Of a stretch of 64,000 nt of DNA, positions 1 through 11,612 are shown one piece after another. A program made the position numbers and the translations under genes. The notes under the pieces are model-generated. The model made no database searches and was not told the origin of the DNA. It worked only from the letters and a program-made list of their open reading frames with translations. The number at the start of each line of letters is the position of its first letter. The stretch's first letter is position 1. Source of the stretch: Acridotheres tristis (lineage: Eukaryota > Chordata > Aves > Passeriformes > Sturnidae); the NCBI GenBank assembly GCA_037013685.1, contig CM072892.1, positions 1,736,001-1,800,000 of the forward strand, written 5' to 3'.

Positions 1-594
1 AATAAAACTCTCCAGAGCTTTTCCAAGTTAAATCTCTCTCGCTCCTCTCTTACTCAGCTACGGAATATTAGAAAGGGAGCATCCTCACACAGGGAAAAGA
101 ACCCGCACAACCCTCTCCTGCTCCTCCTCATTTTATATCCTGGGGGGGCAAGAGGGCAGCCCTCGCTTGGGGGATATGAACAAATAAACCCCGGTCCGGC
201 CAGAGACAAAAAAATTCCAGGTTCTGGTGCTGGAAAAGCAGCCCCAAAGAGGCTGGGTCATGTTGGGAAGGCAGCTGGAGAACTGAGGTCACAGCAACTC
301 CTGTGCCAGCCACAGCTCTTCCAGCAGCTTCAGCTGGGGCCAGGGAAGCCACAATTCCCAGCAAACCCACCCAAGAGGCAGAAGATTCCAGCTTGGAAGC
401 AAGGGAGGACCTTCAGTTCCCCCTGACAGCGATGGCAGAAGAAATGGAGATACTTGGGCAGGGAAGCACCTACAAATCAGAGTCCATGAGCAGGTGGGAT
501 CCAAAAAAAAAAAAACATTCCTGAAAACCAGACCCAGATCATTCCCAGGGGAACTCACAGGGAGGTCAGCTTGGGGTCAGCACCCCATTTCTTA
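1..594. other. unique non-coding sequence
   Basis: No exon, RNA or repeat family was recognised. There is a short A-run near 505-516. Open frames here are short and have no recognisable protein features. Confidence 0.5.
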
Positions 595-700
595 CCACAG
601 AATCCTGGAATGGTTTGTGTTGGAAGGGACCTAAAATTTATCTTATTCCACTTCCCTGCTGGATTCTGAGATAAGGCACCATTGCAGCTGCTTCCCAGCC
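595..700 (-). mobile_element. CR1 LINE 3'-end fragment
   Basis: The sequence reads from a tail-like 'cagaatcctggaatggtttg' into 'ttggaagggacct', which is the antisense of the CR1 3' end. The element therefore lies on the minus strand, 5'-truncated as is usual for CR1. Confidence 0.75.
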
Positions 701-2271
701 CAGTGCCTGCTCTTCCAAAAGCAGATATTCCACCAGAAACTCCCCAGCAATGACCTGGAATTTGTCTTCTGTGCTCCCCTAAGGATTACACTGCAAATCA
801 AGCAGGGATGAGGGAGATGAAAGAGGCCCAAGGAAAAAAAAATAACAACAACAACAAAATTTAAAAAAAAAAAAATTATTCCAGGCTGAAAATACTCCCC
901 AGAAAAACCCTCCTGGTCATCACAATTCCCATTTTACCTGGGTTTGGATGGGATAACCTGACCTGAGGTCACCAAGAGCCCAGGTGAGTCCTTTCTTTGT
1001 GGTCCTGAAGGGCAAAGGAGCACCTTGGCTGCACTTATGGATGGATCCCAATTCATCCTCTCCCTCTCAGCTGCATCCAGGATTATTTTGTGGCAAGAGG
1101 CAAAACAGCAAAATAAGGAAAGTGACACAATTAAGGCTAATTAGTTGAGTGGGAAATCCCTTCCCAGCCAATTAGTGCTGAGAGGCAAAGCCTGCACAGT
1201 AACGAGGCCGTGTTTAGCTGTTCTCAGCTCATCCCACTCCCAGAAACGAGAAGGCAGAGATTGTTTTTCCATTAAAAATAATTGGATAACAAGGATTGCA
1301 CCAGCCATGGGGAGCTGAGAGGGGAATTGGATTCACATTCCTCTGGAGAGCCCCAAAAATGCTTTTTCCACAGGACAGGGATGGAACAGGATTTTCACCC
1401 TTCTGACCTGTCTCGTAAAAGCTGGAAAAAGCTGAAATCCCTAAAAAACCACGCAAACTCCTGTTGAGGGAAAGATTCCCGAAACGCAGACATTCCTTCA
1501 GGCCTTTTGATGGGACTTCCATCCAGCCTGTGAATTTTTCATCACCACCCAGAGATGTGTGGGATCATCACTTAAAGCCCAAAGTGCTGGCTCAGAATTG
1601 CCTGACATTGGTGCCTTCATGGAGCAAGCGAGCGCCGGCGTCAGAACACCCGAACATCCCGCCGGATAATTCACTCCTGGGGAGAGGGACTGAATCCATC
1701 ACACAAATTGCCTCCAAAGGACACTTTCCCCTGAGCAGGGGTGGAAAAAAAGAGGGAACAAAGTGTCAGCATCTCACTTGGAGAGGTGAAAGCAGAGCTG
1801 ACGGCGCTGTGATTTATGGAGAGCGAGGCTGATTTGGGGAGAGAGCCGGAGCTGTGCCAGCAGGGCTGAAATCCTGGGATTCAGCTCCACTCCTCAGCCA
1901 ATTGCAATATTTTATAAGTGGAAGAGATAGGCAGTGACCTTCCCCTTCAGAGGCTAAAATTGTTTCTGGGTTGAGGCTTTTAAAAAACAAAAAGGCCGAG
2001 ATTTGTCCATTTGTTTGGATATAAAGCACCCAAGATCTTATCTCCAGCCTCATAATTCACTGGGAGGAAACTCAGGTGGGAAGATTGAAGAGCACTGAGC
2101 CTGCATTCCCAAATACTCATTTAGGAGCTCAGGGTTCACCTTGACCTGGAATATTCACCCAGGATGACAGGAGATTAAACACCAGGCTGCTCCAGACGTG
2201 CTTCCCCCTTGGATGAGCCTGTTGAATAAAGGTATGTTGGATATTCCCACCTCAAGGATTTATCCCTGAAA
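701..2271. other. unique non-coding sequence
   Basis: Mixed AT-rich sequence with an A-rich stretch at about 836-875. I see no splice-bounded exon or known repeat. The part around 1130-1290 has little simple repeat and could be conserved non-coding DNA, but nothing in the sequence proves this. Confidence 0.4.
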
Positions 2272-2310
2272 TTATTACTATTATTGCTATTACTTTTGTT
2301 GATGTTGTTG

Positions 2311-2366
<56 letters not shown>

Positions 2367-2367
2367 T
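2272..2367. repeat. (TTG)n/(TTA)n microsatellite
   Basis: A degenerate TTG/TTA start passes into about 18 uninterrupted TTA triplets at 2313-2366. It yields an artefactual poly-Asn frame on the minus strand. Confidence 0.95.
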
Positions 2368-3234
2368 AGGTCCCACATTCACTGAGATCTCCTCCAAGCT
2401 GTGGCTGTGCCATCAACCTGGAGCTGGTGGGAACCCAAAAGATAAATCAGACTTTTCTGAGCTAATCCTGAGGACAAGACTCCCACGAAGGCATTAAGGT
2501 TGTAATTAGTTCATGATTTTGTGCCAATTTATTGTATTAACCAACTTTTTCCTTTGGTTTATTCCCTGGAATAACCTGGAATAAACCAGTCCTGGACGTG
2601 GCTGAGGCAAAGCAAAGAACATCGAGCTGTGATTTCTGTCCAAGGGCACCAGGGGAGAACCTCAGCGTGGGGAAGTCACAAATCCCAGCCCAGGCTTCTT
2701 CCAGATGGAATTCTAGAGATTCACCCAGGCTGGGGTGGCCTGGGACACGAGGAATGTCTCAATTCCATGGATTCCACTGGAGGAAATGGCTGGGCTCCGT
2801 GTGCACAGGCCTTTGGAAGCTGGAATAAAAACATGATCCTGGCTGGCTCAAGGACAATTCCCTGCAGGCCTGTCCTGGCAGGAAGGAAGAGAAAGGTTTG
2901 TAATAGGGAATATCCCATCACTGGATCTTTATGTTTGGCTGCTGTTGGAGAATTCCCAGAAAGGATTTGGAATGGATTTAAAACTGGTTGGGGCAGTGGC
3001 AGCTTCAGTCCCAACATCCTCCTGACCTGGGCAAGCTGCCTGTGGAGCACCAGGGTGGGAAAGGTGCAGATCTGGCTCTGGCTCTGCACAGGAGGCTCCT
3101 CATGGATCAGGGTGGATGGCAGTGCCAGAGGATTTTTTGTGGAAGAGAGAGAGAGAGAGAGGAATTCACACTCCATCAGGGGTAAGGGCAGGCTGGGTCA
3201 AAACTGGAAGCTAAATATCCACAGAAACCAAGGA
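2368..3234. other. unique non-coding sequence
   Basis: No gene was recognised. A short GA dinucleotide run lies at about 3143-3162. The open frame over 2629-3300 has no recognisable family features and runs into the CR1 at 3235, so it is not called coding. Confidence 0.4.
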
Positions 3235-3425
3235 TTCAGAGAATCATGGAATATCCTGAATGGGAAGGGACCCATCAGGATCATCCAGTCCAACTCCTGA
3301 CCCGATGCTCCAGGAGCTCTGGCAGCCTCGGGGCTGTGCCCATTCCCTGGGAAGTTGTTCCATCCTCTAGGGGAAGAACTTTCCCTGATATCCAACCAAA
3401 CCCTTGTAGCCGTGGGAAGGGGTTT
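3235..3425 (-). mobile_element. CR1 LINE 3'-end fragment
   Basis: It begins 'agagaatcatggaatatcc', then 'gggaagggacccatcaggat' and 'ccagtccaactcctgac', and ends near 'ccctgatatccaacc'. This is antisense CR1 of the subtype with 'tggagctctggcagcc' in its body. Confidence 0.8.
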
Positions 3426-4857
3426 TAACCTTTTAAGTGCAGGGGAAATAAGATGCACAGCTCCATGGTTATTTTTTATGACAGGAAGAAAGAGCCAAGT
3501 TTATTCAGGAACACTCTTGGTTTTATAGCAGGACTGCAACTCCCAGAGCAGAGAAAAGGAGATTGGTTCAGAGAGAAGACACCCCATGGCCAGGGCCTGG
3601 GCACACACCACAACAGGGCTTTGATTTTGGTATTAATTCCTTTTTATTGTGACCAAATTCTCACCCTGGGAGAAATTCTCCCTGGCCTTGAGCTGGACCA
3701 GCTCATGGGCTGGGAACAGAGCTGAGAAGCTCCAGCCTGGAATATTTTTCAGGCTGTCATTTTCTGACTTTCTCAAGATGTGTCCCACAACCCTCCCCTG
3801 GCACAGGATATTCCTGATGAGATGGTGAGGGTGGGGCTCTTCCCCTAAATGTGGGATGAAAACATTTGGGCCATCAGGCAGGAGGTGCCTTGAGGCAGAT
3901 TCCCACAGTGGAATTCCCATACCCACGGGGAATTCCTGGGATTCGTGACAGAGAATCATCTTCCTCCTCTCCACACCCCACCACTCCCCCTTTGGCCCTC
4001 GCCCTGGAGGAGGAGGGAAAATCTGTCACTCGAATATTTACAAACCAGGTAGGAAAAAGTATCAGGTTCTGGTCCCTTCATCACTTTGGTGGTGACAAGA
4101 GTTAATGGTCCCTGAAGCTTTCCCAGCAAATGTTCCTTGTCGGGCCATTTTCTGCACATCTCCGTGATGGATGGGGAGGAGAAGTCACTTTATGACAAGC
4201 CTGCTCAATTATTTAATAAGGCAGGCTCTAATAACTTCGGGAAGTCCCCCAGAGAAATGGAAGAATAAATACACTTTTCCCTTTCATTCTCCCAAGAGCT
4301 GGAGAGGAAAAACGGATTGTGGTTCTCTTTCACTGCCCTGTCAGCTTCGTTTTGGGGATTTTGCTGTGGTTGTGACTCCCCATTCCTGGCTTTTGGGACA
4401 GCAAGTGAAAACAGTAAATGAAAATTAGGGATTCTTTTTTTGTTTGTTTATATTAAAGTATTCCAGAAAAAATGCTGTTGTGGGTTCAACAAGTCTGAAG
4501 CACTCTTCCTTTCTTTTGGTCTTTCTCTGTCCAGATTATAACTTTTTTGGGGATGATGATCAGTGCTGAGGGTCTGGGAGCCCCTGAGCACTGCAGGGCC
4601 TGGCAGCCAAAAGCTCTTGTGCTCGTTCCACTACTCACAACTCTAGAACTGGATTAGGTCTGGAACATTCCAGAGCCTTTTCCCATGAAACCACCAAATC
4701 AAGGGATTTCAGAGGGACCCAGGGAGTTGATTTGCAGGAGCAGTGCAGCTTTCCACACTGCACCAAAAAATCCCACTGGATGTGGGAGGAAAAACGGCAC
4801 CTCTGTGAGTCCCACAGGTCTTTGTGCAGCTGCCTAAAAGGAGAGCTGTGCATTTGG
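3426..4857. other. unique non-coding sequence
   Basis: Nothing coding was recognised. AT content rises at 4180-4460. There are no tandem repeats and no structured RNA that I can see. Confidence 0.4.
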
Positions 4858-5115
4858 AATAAAATCCTGCAATGGTTTGGGTTGGAAGGGATTTAAATCC
4901 CATCCCATTCCATCTCTGCCACGGGCAGGGACACCTCCCACTGTCCCGGGTGGTTTTGGACACTTCCAGGGATCCAGGGGCAACAACAGCATCTCTGGGA
5001 ATTCTATTCCACCCTCACAGGGAAGAATTCCTTCCCAAAATTCCATTTAAACCAACTCCCTGTCAGTTTAAAGCCATTCCCCCTTGTCCTGTCAATCCCT
5101 GCCCTCGTAAATCCT
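4858..5115 (-). mobile_element. CR1 LINE 3'-end fragment
   Basis: It contains 'caatggtttgggttggaagg', 'cagggacacctcccactgtc' and 'cttccagggatccaggggca' in the standard antisense CR1 order, ending around 'ccccttgtcctgtcaatccc'. Confidence 0.9.
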
Positions 5116-6467
5116 CCAGGAGTGTGGGTCAGCCTCGGGCCAGAGCAATTCCAGGGATCAAAAATCACATTTGGCTTCCCTTTTTTTCCTTCCCTTCCCC
5201 TTCCCTGTGCAGCAGCACCCCATGACCAGCAGCAATCCCCAGCTCTGCACTGCAAACACAGCCCCAGAACGTGGAGTGTGATTGATGCTGGGCTCGGTCC
5301 AGCAGCTCTAGAACATCCCTCTCCACCTCCTGGAAGAAACTTGGCACGCCAGGAGCCGGCCCCATAAATCTGAGCAGAACACAAAGTCACTGCCATTAAT
5401 CCAAGGACACCTTCAGCTGTTCCTGCTGCCTGCCCAAAAGCCTTTCCCTGCCCAGCCTTTCCCTGCCTGTTGGGAAAAAAGAAAAAAAAAAAAAAAAAAA
5501 AAAAAGCAGGAGCTGGGAATGCTAAATGGTTAATCCAGACTGTTTGGGGAAGATCTGTCTCCACAAATGTTGCACCATCTGCTGCTCTGGGGAAGCTGGA
5601 GGAGTGGGTGCTGTATTTTCATAACAATCCGCCCTTCTCCTCTCATTGATTAATAACATGGAGCTGCTTTGTCTTTGTTCTTTTGTGGTTTTTTTTTTTT
5701 TTTTTTTTGGTTTTTTTTTTTTAATATTTGTATGAAGGCTTTTCAACGTGAAATCCAGTAATTATCTGAAGAGCTGAGTCAATAGGTTTGTTCAGGCAGA
5801 GAAATTGCCCATTAAACAGAACAGGGAAAAGCCTGATGAAAAACATCTCTGCACCAGGCCCAAGATGACCAAAATCCTCTTTTATTTTTTTTTCCCCTCC
5901 AGTCCAATTTTCCCCCACCAGATGCCTTTAAAAGTGAGAAGATCCCATCCCTGAGGAGCTGCCATGGAAAACAGGGTGAACCATCAGCTCCCACCCACCC
6001 AAAATGCTGGAAAGGGGAATTCCACCATCCCAAAGCCCACGGGGAGGACCAAGCCAACAGGGAACACCTCGAGCCTGCTCCAGGAGGGACAGAGGAGGCT
6101 CTGCTCCTTCCCATTCCTCCTTTTCCACACCACAGAATTCCCAGAGCAGCTGGAGGAGCGTGAAGGGAGCTGGGAACACCAACCTTGGAGCTTTATCCTG
6201 CAGCTGCCTTCCCATGGAAGTGATGTTTGGGAATGTGAGGCATGGAAAAGCTGCAGAGGGAACAAGGCACAGATGCCAAAGCAGGAGATGTGGGTGCTCC
6301 ACCTCCTTCCAGTAGTGCCCAGACAACAATGGAATGAAAAATCCTGGATTTGTTTAAATGCATTCAAAATAGAGAAAAAAAAAATTGGTTATTCGTGATG
6401 TTACCTGAACTGAGAGCGTGTCTAAGTAATGTCAGCTTGCAAATGTCAACACCAGCTCCCCTCTAGC
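5116..6467. other. unique non-coding sequence with poly-A/poly-T runs
   Basis: An A-run lies at about 5476-5505 and a T-rich run at about 5688-5722. No exon was recognised. Frames over 5928-6398 are open on both strands but have no splice context or recognisable product. Confidence 0.4.
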
Positions 6468-6705
6468 TGGCATGGAATGGTTTGGGGTGGAAAAGACCCA
6501 AAATTCATCCCCTTCCACTGCCCCAGGCTGCTCCAATCCCATCCAGGGACACTTCCAGGGATCCAGGGGCAGCCACAGCAAATCTGGGAATTCCATTCCA
6601 GCCCCTCCCCACCCTCCCAGCCAGGAATTCCCAATTCCCAATCTTGAATCCAAACCCATCCTCTTCCAGCTCACAGCCATTCCCTCCTGTCCTAATGATA
6701 AATTG
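6468..6705 (-). mobile_element. CR1 LINE 3'-end fragment
   Basis: It opens with 'gcatggaatggtttggggtg' and continues through 'cttccagggatccaggggca' and 'aaatctgggaattcc', the conserved antisense CR1 order. Confidence 0.9.
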
Positions 6706-7079
6706 CAGTGGGGGAGACAGAGATGGAAATGGAACCACAGCCTCTCCAGCAGCAAAGATTAAATCCAGCTTTAATTTACCATCCCAAGACCCAGCTCATC
6801 GAGGCTTTTTAGTTCCAGAGCATGAACAGCTCATGAAGAGGGGGAAAAGTGCAGCTGGAAGATGATTAAAGCAGTGTGGTTTATAGCAGTTACAATTAAT
6901 AGGCAATTTCTTATAAAAGTTCTCTAGAAAATGTCTTTTTTTTTTTCTTTTTTTCCCTTGCAGGCAGCGTTATTTCACCAAGTGGTTCCAGTTTCATGCT
7001 GGAAAAGCAGCTGGAAACCCTTCCCAACTTCTTCAGCAGCTGTAGAAGCCGAATTTCACTGGAAGCAGAGTTTTTTTTC
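6706..7079. other. unique non-coding sequence
   Basis: AT-rich, with a T-run at about 6935-6950. Nothing recognised. Confidence 0.4.
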
Positions 7080-7345
7080 CACTGGGAACAAGGGACAGAA
7101 AAAAGGGAACAGCCTCAGGCTGGGCCAGGAATTTCAGCAGGAATTCCTCCATGGAAAGGGGGCTCAGGAATCGGAAGGGGCTGCCCAGGGAAGGGTCCCC
7201 ATCCCTGGAAGTGTCCAAGGAATTCCTGGAGGTGGCATTCAGAGCTCTGGGCTGGGGACACGGTGGGGATTGGGCACAGCTGGGATTCTCTGATCCCAAA
7301 GGACTTTTCCAACCCCGGTGATTCCATGCTCAGCCCAACCCAAAC
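7080..7345 (+). mobile_element. CR1 LINE 3' fragment, sense orientation
   Basis: It reads in CR1 sense order: 'cctcaggctgggccagg', 'ggtccccatccctggaagtg', 'gggattctctgatcc', 'ttttccaaccccggtgattc'. It lies tail to tail with the minus-strand CR1 that follows. Confidence 0.8.
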
Positions 7346-7446
7346 CATATTTTCCCCCCTTTGGATTCAAACCAGAGGGAGGAATTCCTGACAGAGCAGC
7401 ACGTCCATCCAGCAGCAGATTTGATCCAGAATTTAATTTCCCAGAA

Positions 7447-8019
7447 AATCACACAATCACAGAATTGATCACAGAACCACAGAATCATAAAATCAATCAC
7501 AGAATCACAGAATCAATCACAAAATCATACAATCAATCACACAATCACACAGATTCACAGAATCACAGAAACAATCACTCAATCACACAATCAATCACTC
7601 AATCACACAATCAATCACACAATCAATCACACAATCACAGAATCGATCACAGAACCACACAGATTCACAGAAGCAATCACAGAATCACAGAATCACAGAA
7701 TCAGAGAATCAATCACAGAATCAATCACAGAATCGATCACAGAATCAATCACACAATCACAGAATCACAAAATCAATCACACAATCACAGAATCACAAAA
7801 TCAATCACAGAATCACACAATCACAGAATCAATCAGGGAATCAATCACACAATCACAGACTTGATCACAGACTCGATCAGGGAATCAATCACAGAATCAA
7901 TCACACAATCAATCACAGACTCGATCAGGGAATCAATCACAGAATCAATCACAGAATCAATCACAGAATCAATCACAGAATCAATCACAGAATCGATCAG
8001 GGAATCAATCACAGAATTT
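7447..8019. repeat. expanded CR1 tail: (AATCACAG)n octamer array
   Basis: About 570 bp of AATCACAG octamers mixed with AATC-inserted 12-mers and a few AATCAGGG or GATCACAG variants. It runs directly into the CR1 3' end at 8012, so it is the microsatellite tail of that CR1 on the minus strand, far longer than the few units usual for CR1. Its lack of stops creates an artefactual 466-aa open frame. Confidence 0.9.
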
Positions 8020-8335
8020 TGGGTTGGAAGAGCCCTCCAAGACCATCGAGTCCAGCCCAGCCCAACCCCTCAGCCAACCCCTGGCACCCAGTGCCACATC
8101 CAGCCTTTGTTAAACACACCCAGGGCAAACCATTCCAGTATTGATCACCCTTTCTGTAAAACACTTTTTCCTGATATCCAACCTAAATTTCCTTTGGTGC
8201 AGTTTAAGTCTCTGCCCTCTAAAATCCTCTCCCACCTTCCCCTGCAGCAGCCACCGACCACTTCCAGCTTTCCCTCTTCCCTCCTGAGTTTCCTTCCCCT
8301 CTTCCCTCAATCCCACCAAACATTCCAAGCCCGAA
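8012..8335 (-). mobile_element. young CR1 LINE copy with long tail
   Basis: The antisense body starts 'aattttgggttggaagagcc' and includes 'caagaccatcgagtccagcc' and 'cctgatatccaacctaaatt'. Over about 170 bp it differs at only about one base from the copy at 29945. The two diverge after 'cctaaatt', where the second copy switches to other sequence. Confidence 0.9.
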
Positions 8336-8354
8336 GTGACCCTCCCCCAGCACT

Positions 8355-8799
8355 GAGAACCCAAATCCTCCAAAACCGAACCCAAATCCTCCAAAACCAA
8401 ACCCAAATCCTCCAAAACCGAACCCAAATCCTCCAAAACCGAACCCAAATCCTCCAAAACCGAACCCAAATCCTCCAAAAACCGAACCCAAATCCTCCAA
8501 AAACCAAACCCAAATCCTCCAAAAACCACACCCAAATCCTCCTAAACCCGAACCCAAATCCTTCAAAAACCGAACCCAAATCCTCCAAAACCAAACCCAA
8601 ATCCTCCAAAACTGAACCCAAATCCTCCAAAACTGAACCCAAATCCTCCAAAAACCGAACCCAAATCCTCCAAAAACCAAACCTAAATCCTCCAAAAACC
8701 ACACCCAAATCCTCCTAAACCCGAACCCAAATCCTTCAAAAACCGAACCCAAATCCTCCAAAAACCGAACCCAAATCCTCCAAAACCGAACCCAAATCC
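8355..8799. repeat. 21-bp minisatellite (CCAAATCCTCCAAAACCGAAC)n
   Basis: About 21 tandem units of 21-22 bp, with single-base length changes in the A-run (AAAACC or AAAAACC). A block of several units is itself duplicated: the variant 'ctcctaaacccgaaccc' occurs at about 8540 and again at about 8715. Confidence 0.95.
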
Positions 8800-11235
8800 T
8801 GGCTGCTGTGGCTTTGCCATTTCCCCAGGAGCTGTCACTCGGTTTTAACTTTGCCATCAGGTCATTAAAGCCGGGCTCAGATTAAAGCCCGGCTCTATCG
8901 GTGCCGACGGAGACGGATGTGGGATGCAGCTGGAATTTGACAGCAGAGTGGGATGAGCAAGTGCATCAGGGTGCTAACGATGTTACATTGCAAATGCTGT
9001 TTATTTGCTGTCAGCTCCCAAGCAGGCAGTAAATAACACATTAGAGAATAAAAAAAAAAAAAAAAAAGGAAAAAAAAAATTTCAGGAATAACATTATGTT
9101 AAAATGGAACCATCAATTATCCTCTTTTCTTCAGTTTTTTTCTCTCCCTTTTTTCCCCCCCGTTTTTATTTTATCTTGAAGCATTCACGCAGGGGTTTTT
9201 TTTTTTGATTCATTAATTGCTTTTTTTTTTCTCACTCCTCTGTTCTGCCTCAGTGCCCATAAATCAATGTAAAAAAAGATAAAATGCTGCTATTATGAAA
9301 TGAGTGTAAAAAGGTATTGAAATAAATCTCCTTTTGGACACGTTTTCTCCCATCTCAGCTGCAAAAACATCTGCTCAAGATGAGATTCAGACCAATTTTT
9401 CTATCCCAAAGCAGCCCTGGCCTTTCCCTTGTTCCAAAACCCCCAGACAGCAGCATCCCATAAATAATTGTCCCATAAATAATTTTCTCCTGGCAGTTTT
9501 GAAGGAGCCTCCACCACCCATTTTCTCCAAAATCCGGTATTTGATGGATGGTGCTGGCCACAGCTCGTGCAGCTGAGCCAGCCTTAAATATTCCCAGCAA
9601 AATAAAATTTCCTTATTTCCAATCATTTTCCTAGGAAAAGTTTGCTGTTGGAAAGTTTTGTGGGATTTTGGGGAGGTTTCCATTCAAATTTTCCAAAGAA
9701 TTAGTGTTGGACAAGGAGCATTTCCATCCAAGTCTGAACATTTTCCAAACCCCATTTAATACCAGGAATATTTTTATTTAGGCAAAAGCTCTTCAATAAC
9801 TTCATTTCTGAAATTATTTGGTTTGTCCTACAATTTTTTAAGAATTAAATGCATTTCCTAAGGGAAAAAAAAAAAATTAATTTTACATAGAGCTGTTTGG
9901 TCCTCCTAAAGCAAAAAGTTTTTCTGGGATTTCGAATTATTAGGAAATGAAGCTTTAATCCTTTTTTTTTTTGTTGCAGAAAGGAGATGTTTGGAGCAAA
10001 ACTTCTTGGAATGGAGTTCTCTGCTTGCCATCCAAGCGTGGATTAAATTCCAGCTGCTCCCACCCCATTAACACACCTGAGCTCTGTCCCGTGAGGAATT
10101 CTCACCCAGGATTCCTTTCCTGGCTGCAGGAGAGGGCAGAGAGGGACAAAAAAATTCCTGCTTTCAGGGCAGAATAAAATCCCGACTTTGATAAAAAGAT
10201 TAAAATATTGTTTTCCCTTGCTAAAACCCCCCAGGAATTTCCCGTTTTTTCAGCCCTCTGGATGCTGCTGGGATTTTGGGGGGAATTATTTTCCCAGCCC
10301 CAGCAGCTTTTCCATCTCGGTGTTCCCATCCTGAAGGGAGGGAAAAAAAAAAAATCGTCTTTAAAAATATTTCTCACGTCAAAAGTGTCAGGAAACATCA
10401 CCCTTTGCACATCCATGGGGGGAAGATGCCAATCCCAGAGGGATTTTCCCTGGAATTGCAGGGCACAGCTCCCCTGTCCTCTGATTGTGGAGGAGAAAAG
10501 GTCAAAGATGTGGAATATTCATCCCAAACCGAATTTTTTTTTGCAGACAAAACACATCCCAAGGTGTTTCCAACATCGCCTGGCAGCTCCTCTGGGATTC
10601 AATGATCCAGGGGGGAATTTTTTTTGCTGTTAATAACGGGGGACAGAGAGGTCAAAAGGGAAATCCAGCTGCAAATTACCCAGGAGAGCACAAAACAGAC
10701 CCTCCTGCAGTCCCTGCTCCTCCCTGGAGATTTCAGGGGAATCCTGGAGGAATTAACATCCAAATCTTTGACCTTGTGGAGCAGGAGATGGGAATAGTTA
10801 GATCAGAATAAATTCTTCCCTCTCATCCCAAGGGGTTTTTTTTTCCTGCATTCCTAAGGGTCAGTTCCTATTTTAATTTGGATTTTAATTCCATTAAATC
10901 AACAGAACTGAGAGGGGAGATATGGGGCAGTTCCCATCCCAAAATTCAGGGTTTCTGTGCAACAGGCACAAGGCTCAACCCCAAGAAGTCCAAAATCGTT
11001 TTCTTGAACCTCTTTTTTTAGGGGAAAAAAAAAGCTGTTTCTTGTGGAATTGGCAACTTTCAGGAATACTCCTTACAACAGCACTTTGCAAGCCTCATTT
11101 TCCTTCATTTTGGAAGCATTTCCAAGTGGGAACTGATGGAGGAAGTTATTTTGAAATTATTTTTTTTTTTGGCCCATAAATGTAGCTCAAATTAAGAGTC
11201 TGCAGTCAAACAGAGCTGCTCCCAAAATGTCCCTG
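8800..11235. other. unique AT-rich non-coding sequence
   Basis: Several homopolymer A/T runs (9050-9080, 9198-9230, 9865-9877, 9963-9973). A perfect 9-bp inverted repeat AGCCGGGCT/AGCCCGGCT lies at 8869-8877 and 8886-8894. No exon recognised. Confidence 0.4.
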
Positions 11236-11345
11236 TTTGGATTTACAGGATCAGGGAATCTCCTGAGCTGGAAGGGACAAACAGGGAACATCAAATCCAG
11301 CTCCTGGCCCTCCACAGGACATCCCAACCATGCCACCCTGGGCCA
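11236..11345 (-). mobile_element. CR1 LINE 3'-end fragment
   Basis: 'ggatcagggaatctcctgag', then 'ctggaagggacaaacaggga' and a run ending in 'ccaccctgggcc', antisense CR1. Confidence 0.65.
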
Positions 11346-11435
11346 TTCCCAACAGGAAATATTTCCATACAAAATAAGGAAAATATTCCAGAAGACAAAT
11401 GGCTGGTTGGGATTCATCACCCCACTTCTTATTTT

Positions 11436-11612
11436 TATTTTTCCTTTTTTTCTTCTTCCTTTTTTCTTTTTTTTTTTTTTTTGTTTTTTGGGGGGGTTTT
11501 GTTTGTTTGTTTGTTTTTTGGGGGGGTTGGAGTTTTGGGTTTTGTTTGGGTTTTTTTGGAGGGTTTGGGATTTTGTTGGGGTTTTTTGTTTTTTTTTTTA
11601 TTTGTTTGGATA
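11436..11612. repeat. T/G-rich low-complexity tract
   Basis: Poly-T passes into alternating G7 and T-rich blocks (two G7 runs, then many GGG runs), with almost no A or C on the plus strand between 11485 and 11605. Confidence 0.9.

Noticed and set aside
7447..8019. CRISPR-like array of short repeats
   Set aside because: There are no unique spacers, the unit is 8 bp, it sits at a CR1 3' end and the genome is vertebrate.
7318..8718. 466-aa open frame
   Set aside because: It spans a CR1 tail, an octamer array and a 21-bp minisatellite. The His/Asn/Ser/Ile and Pro/Lys/Ser repeats reflect DNA repeats, not a protein.
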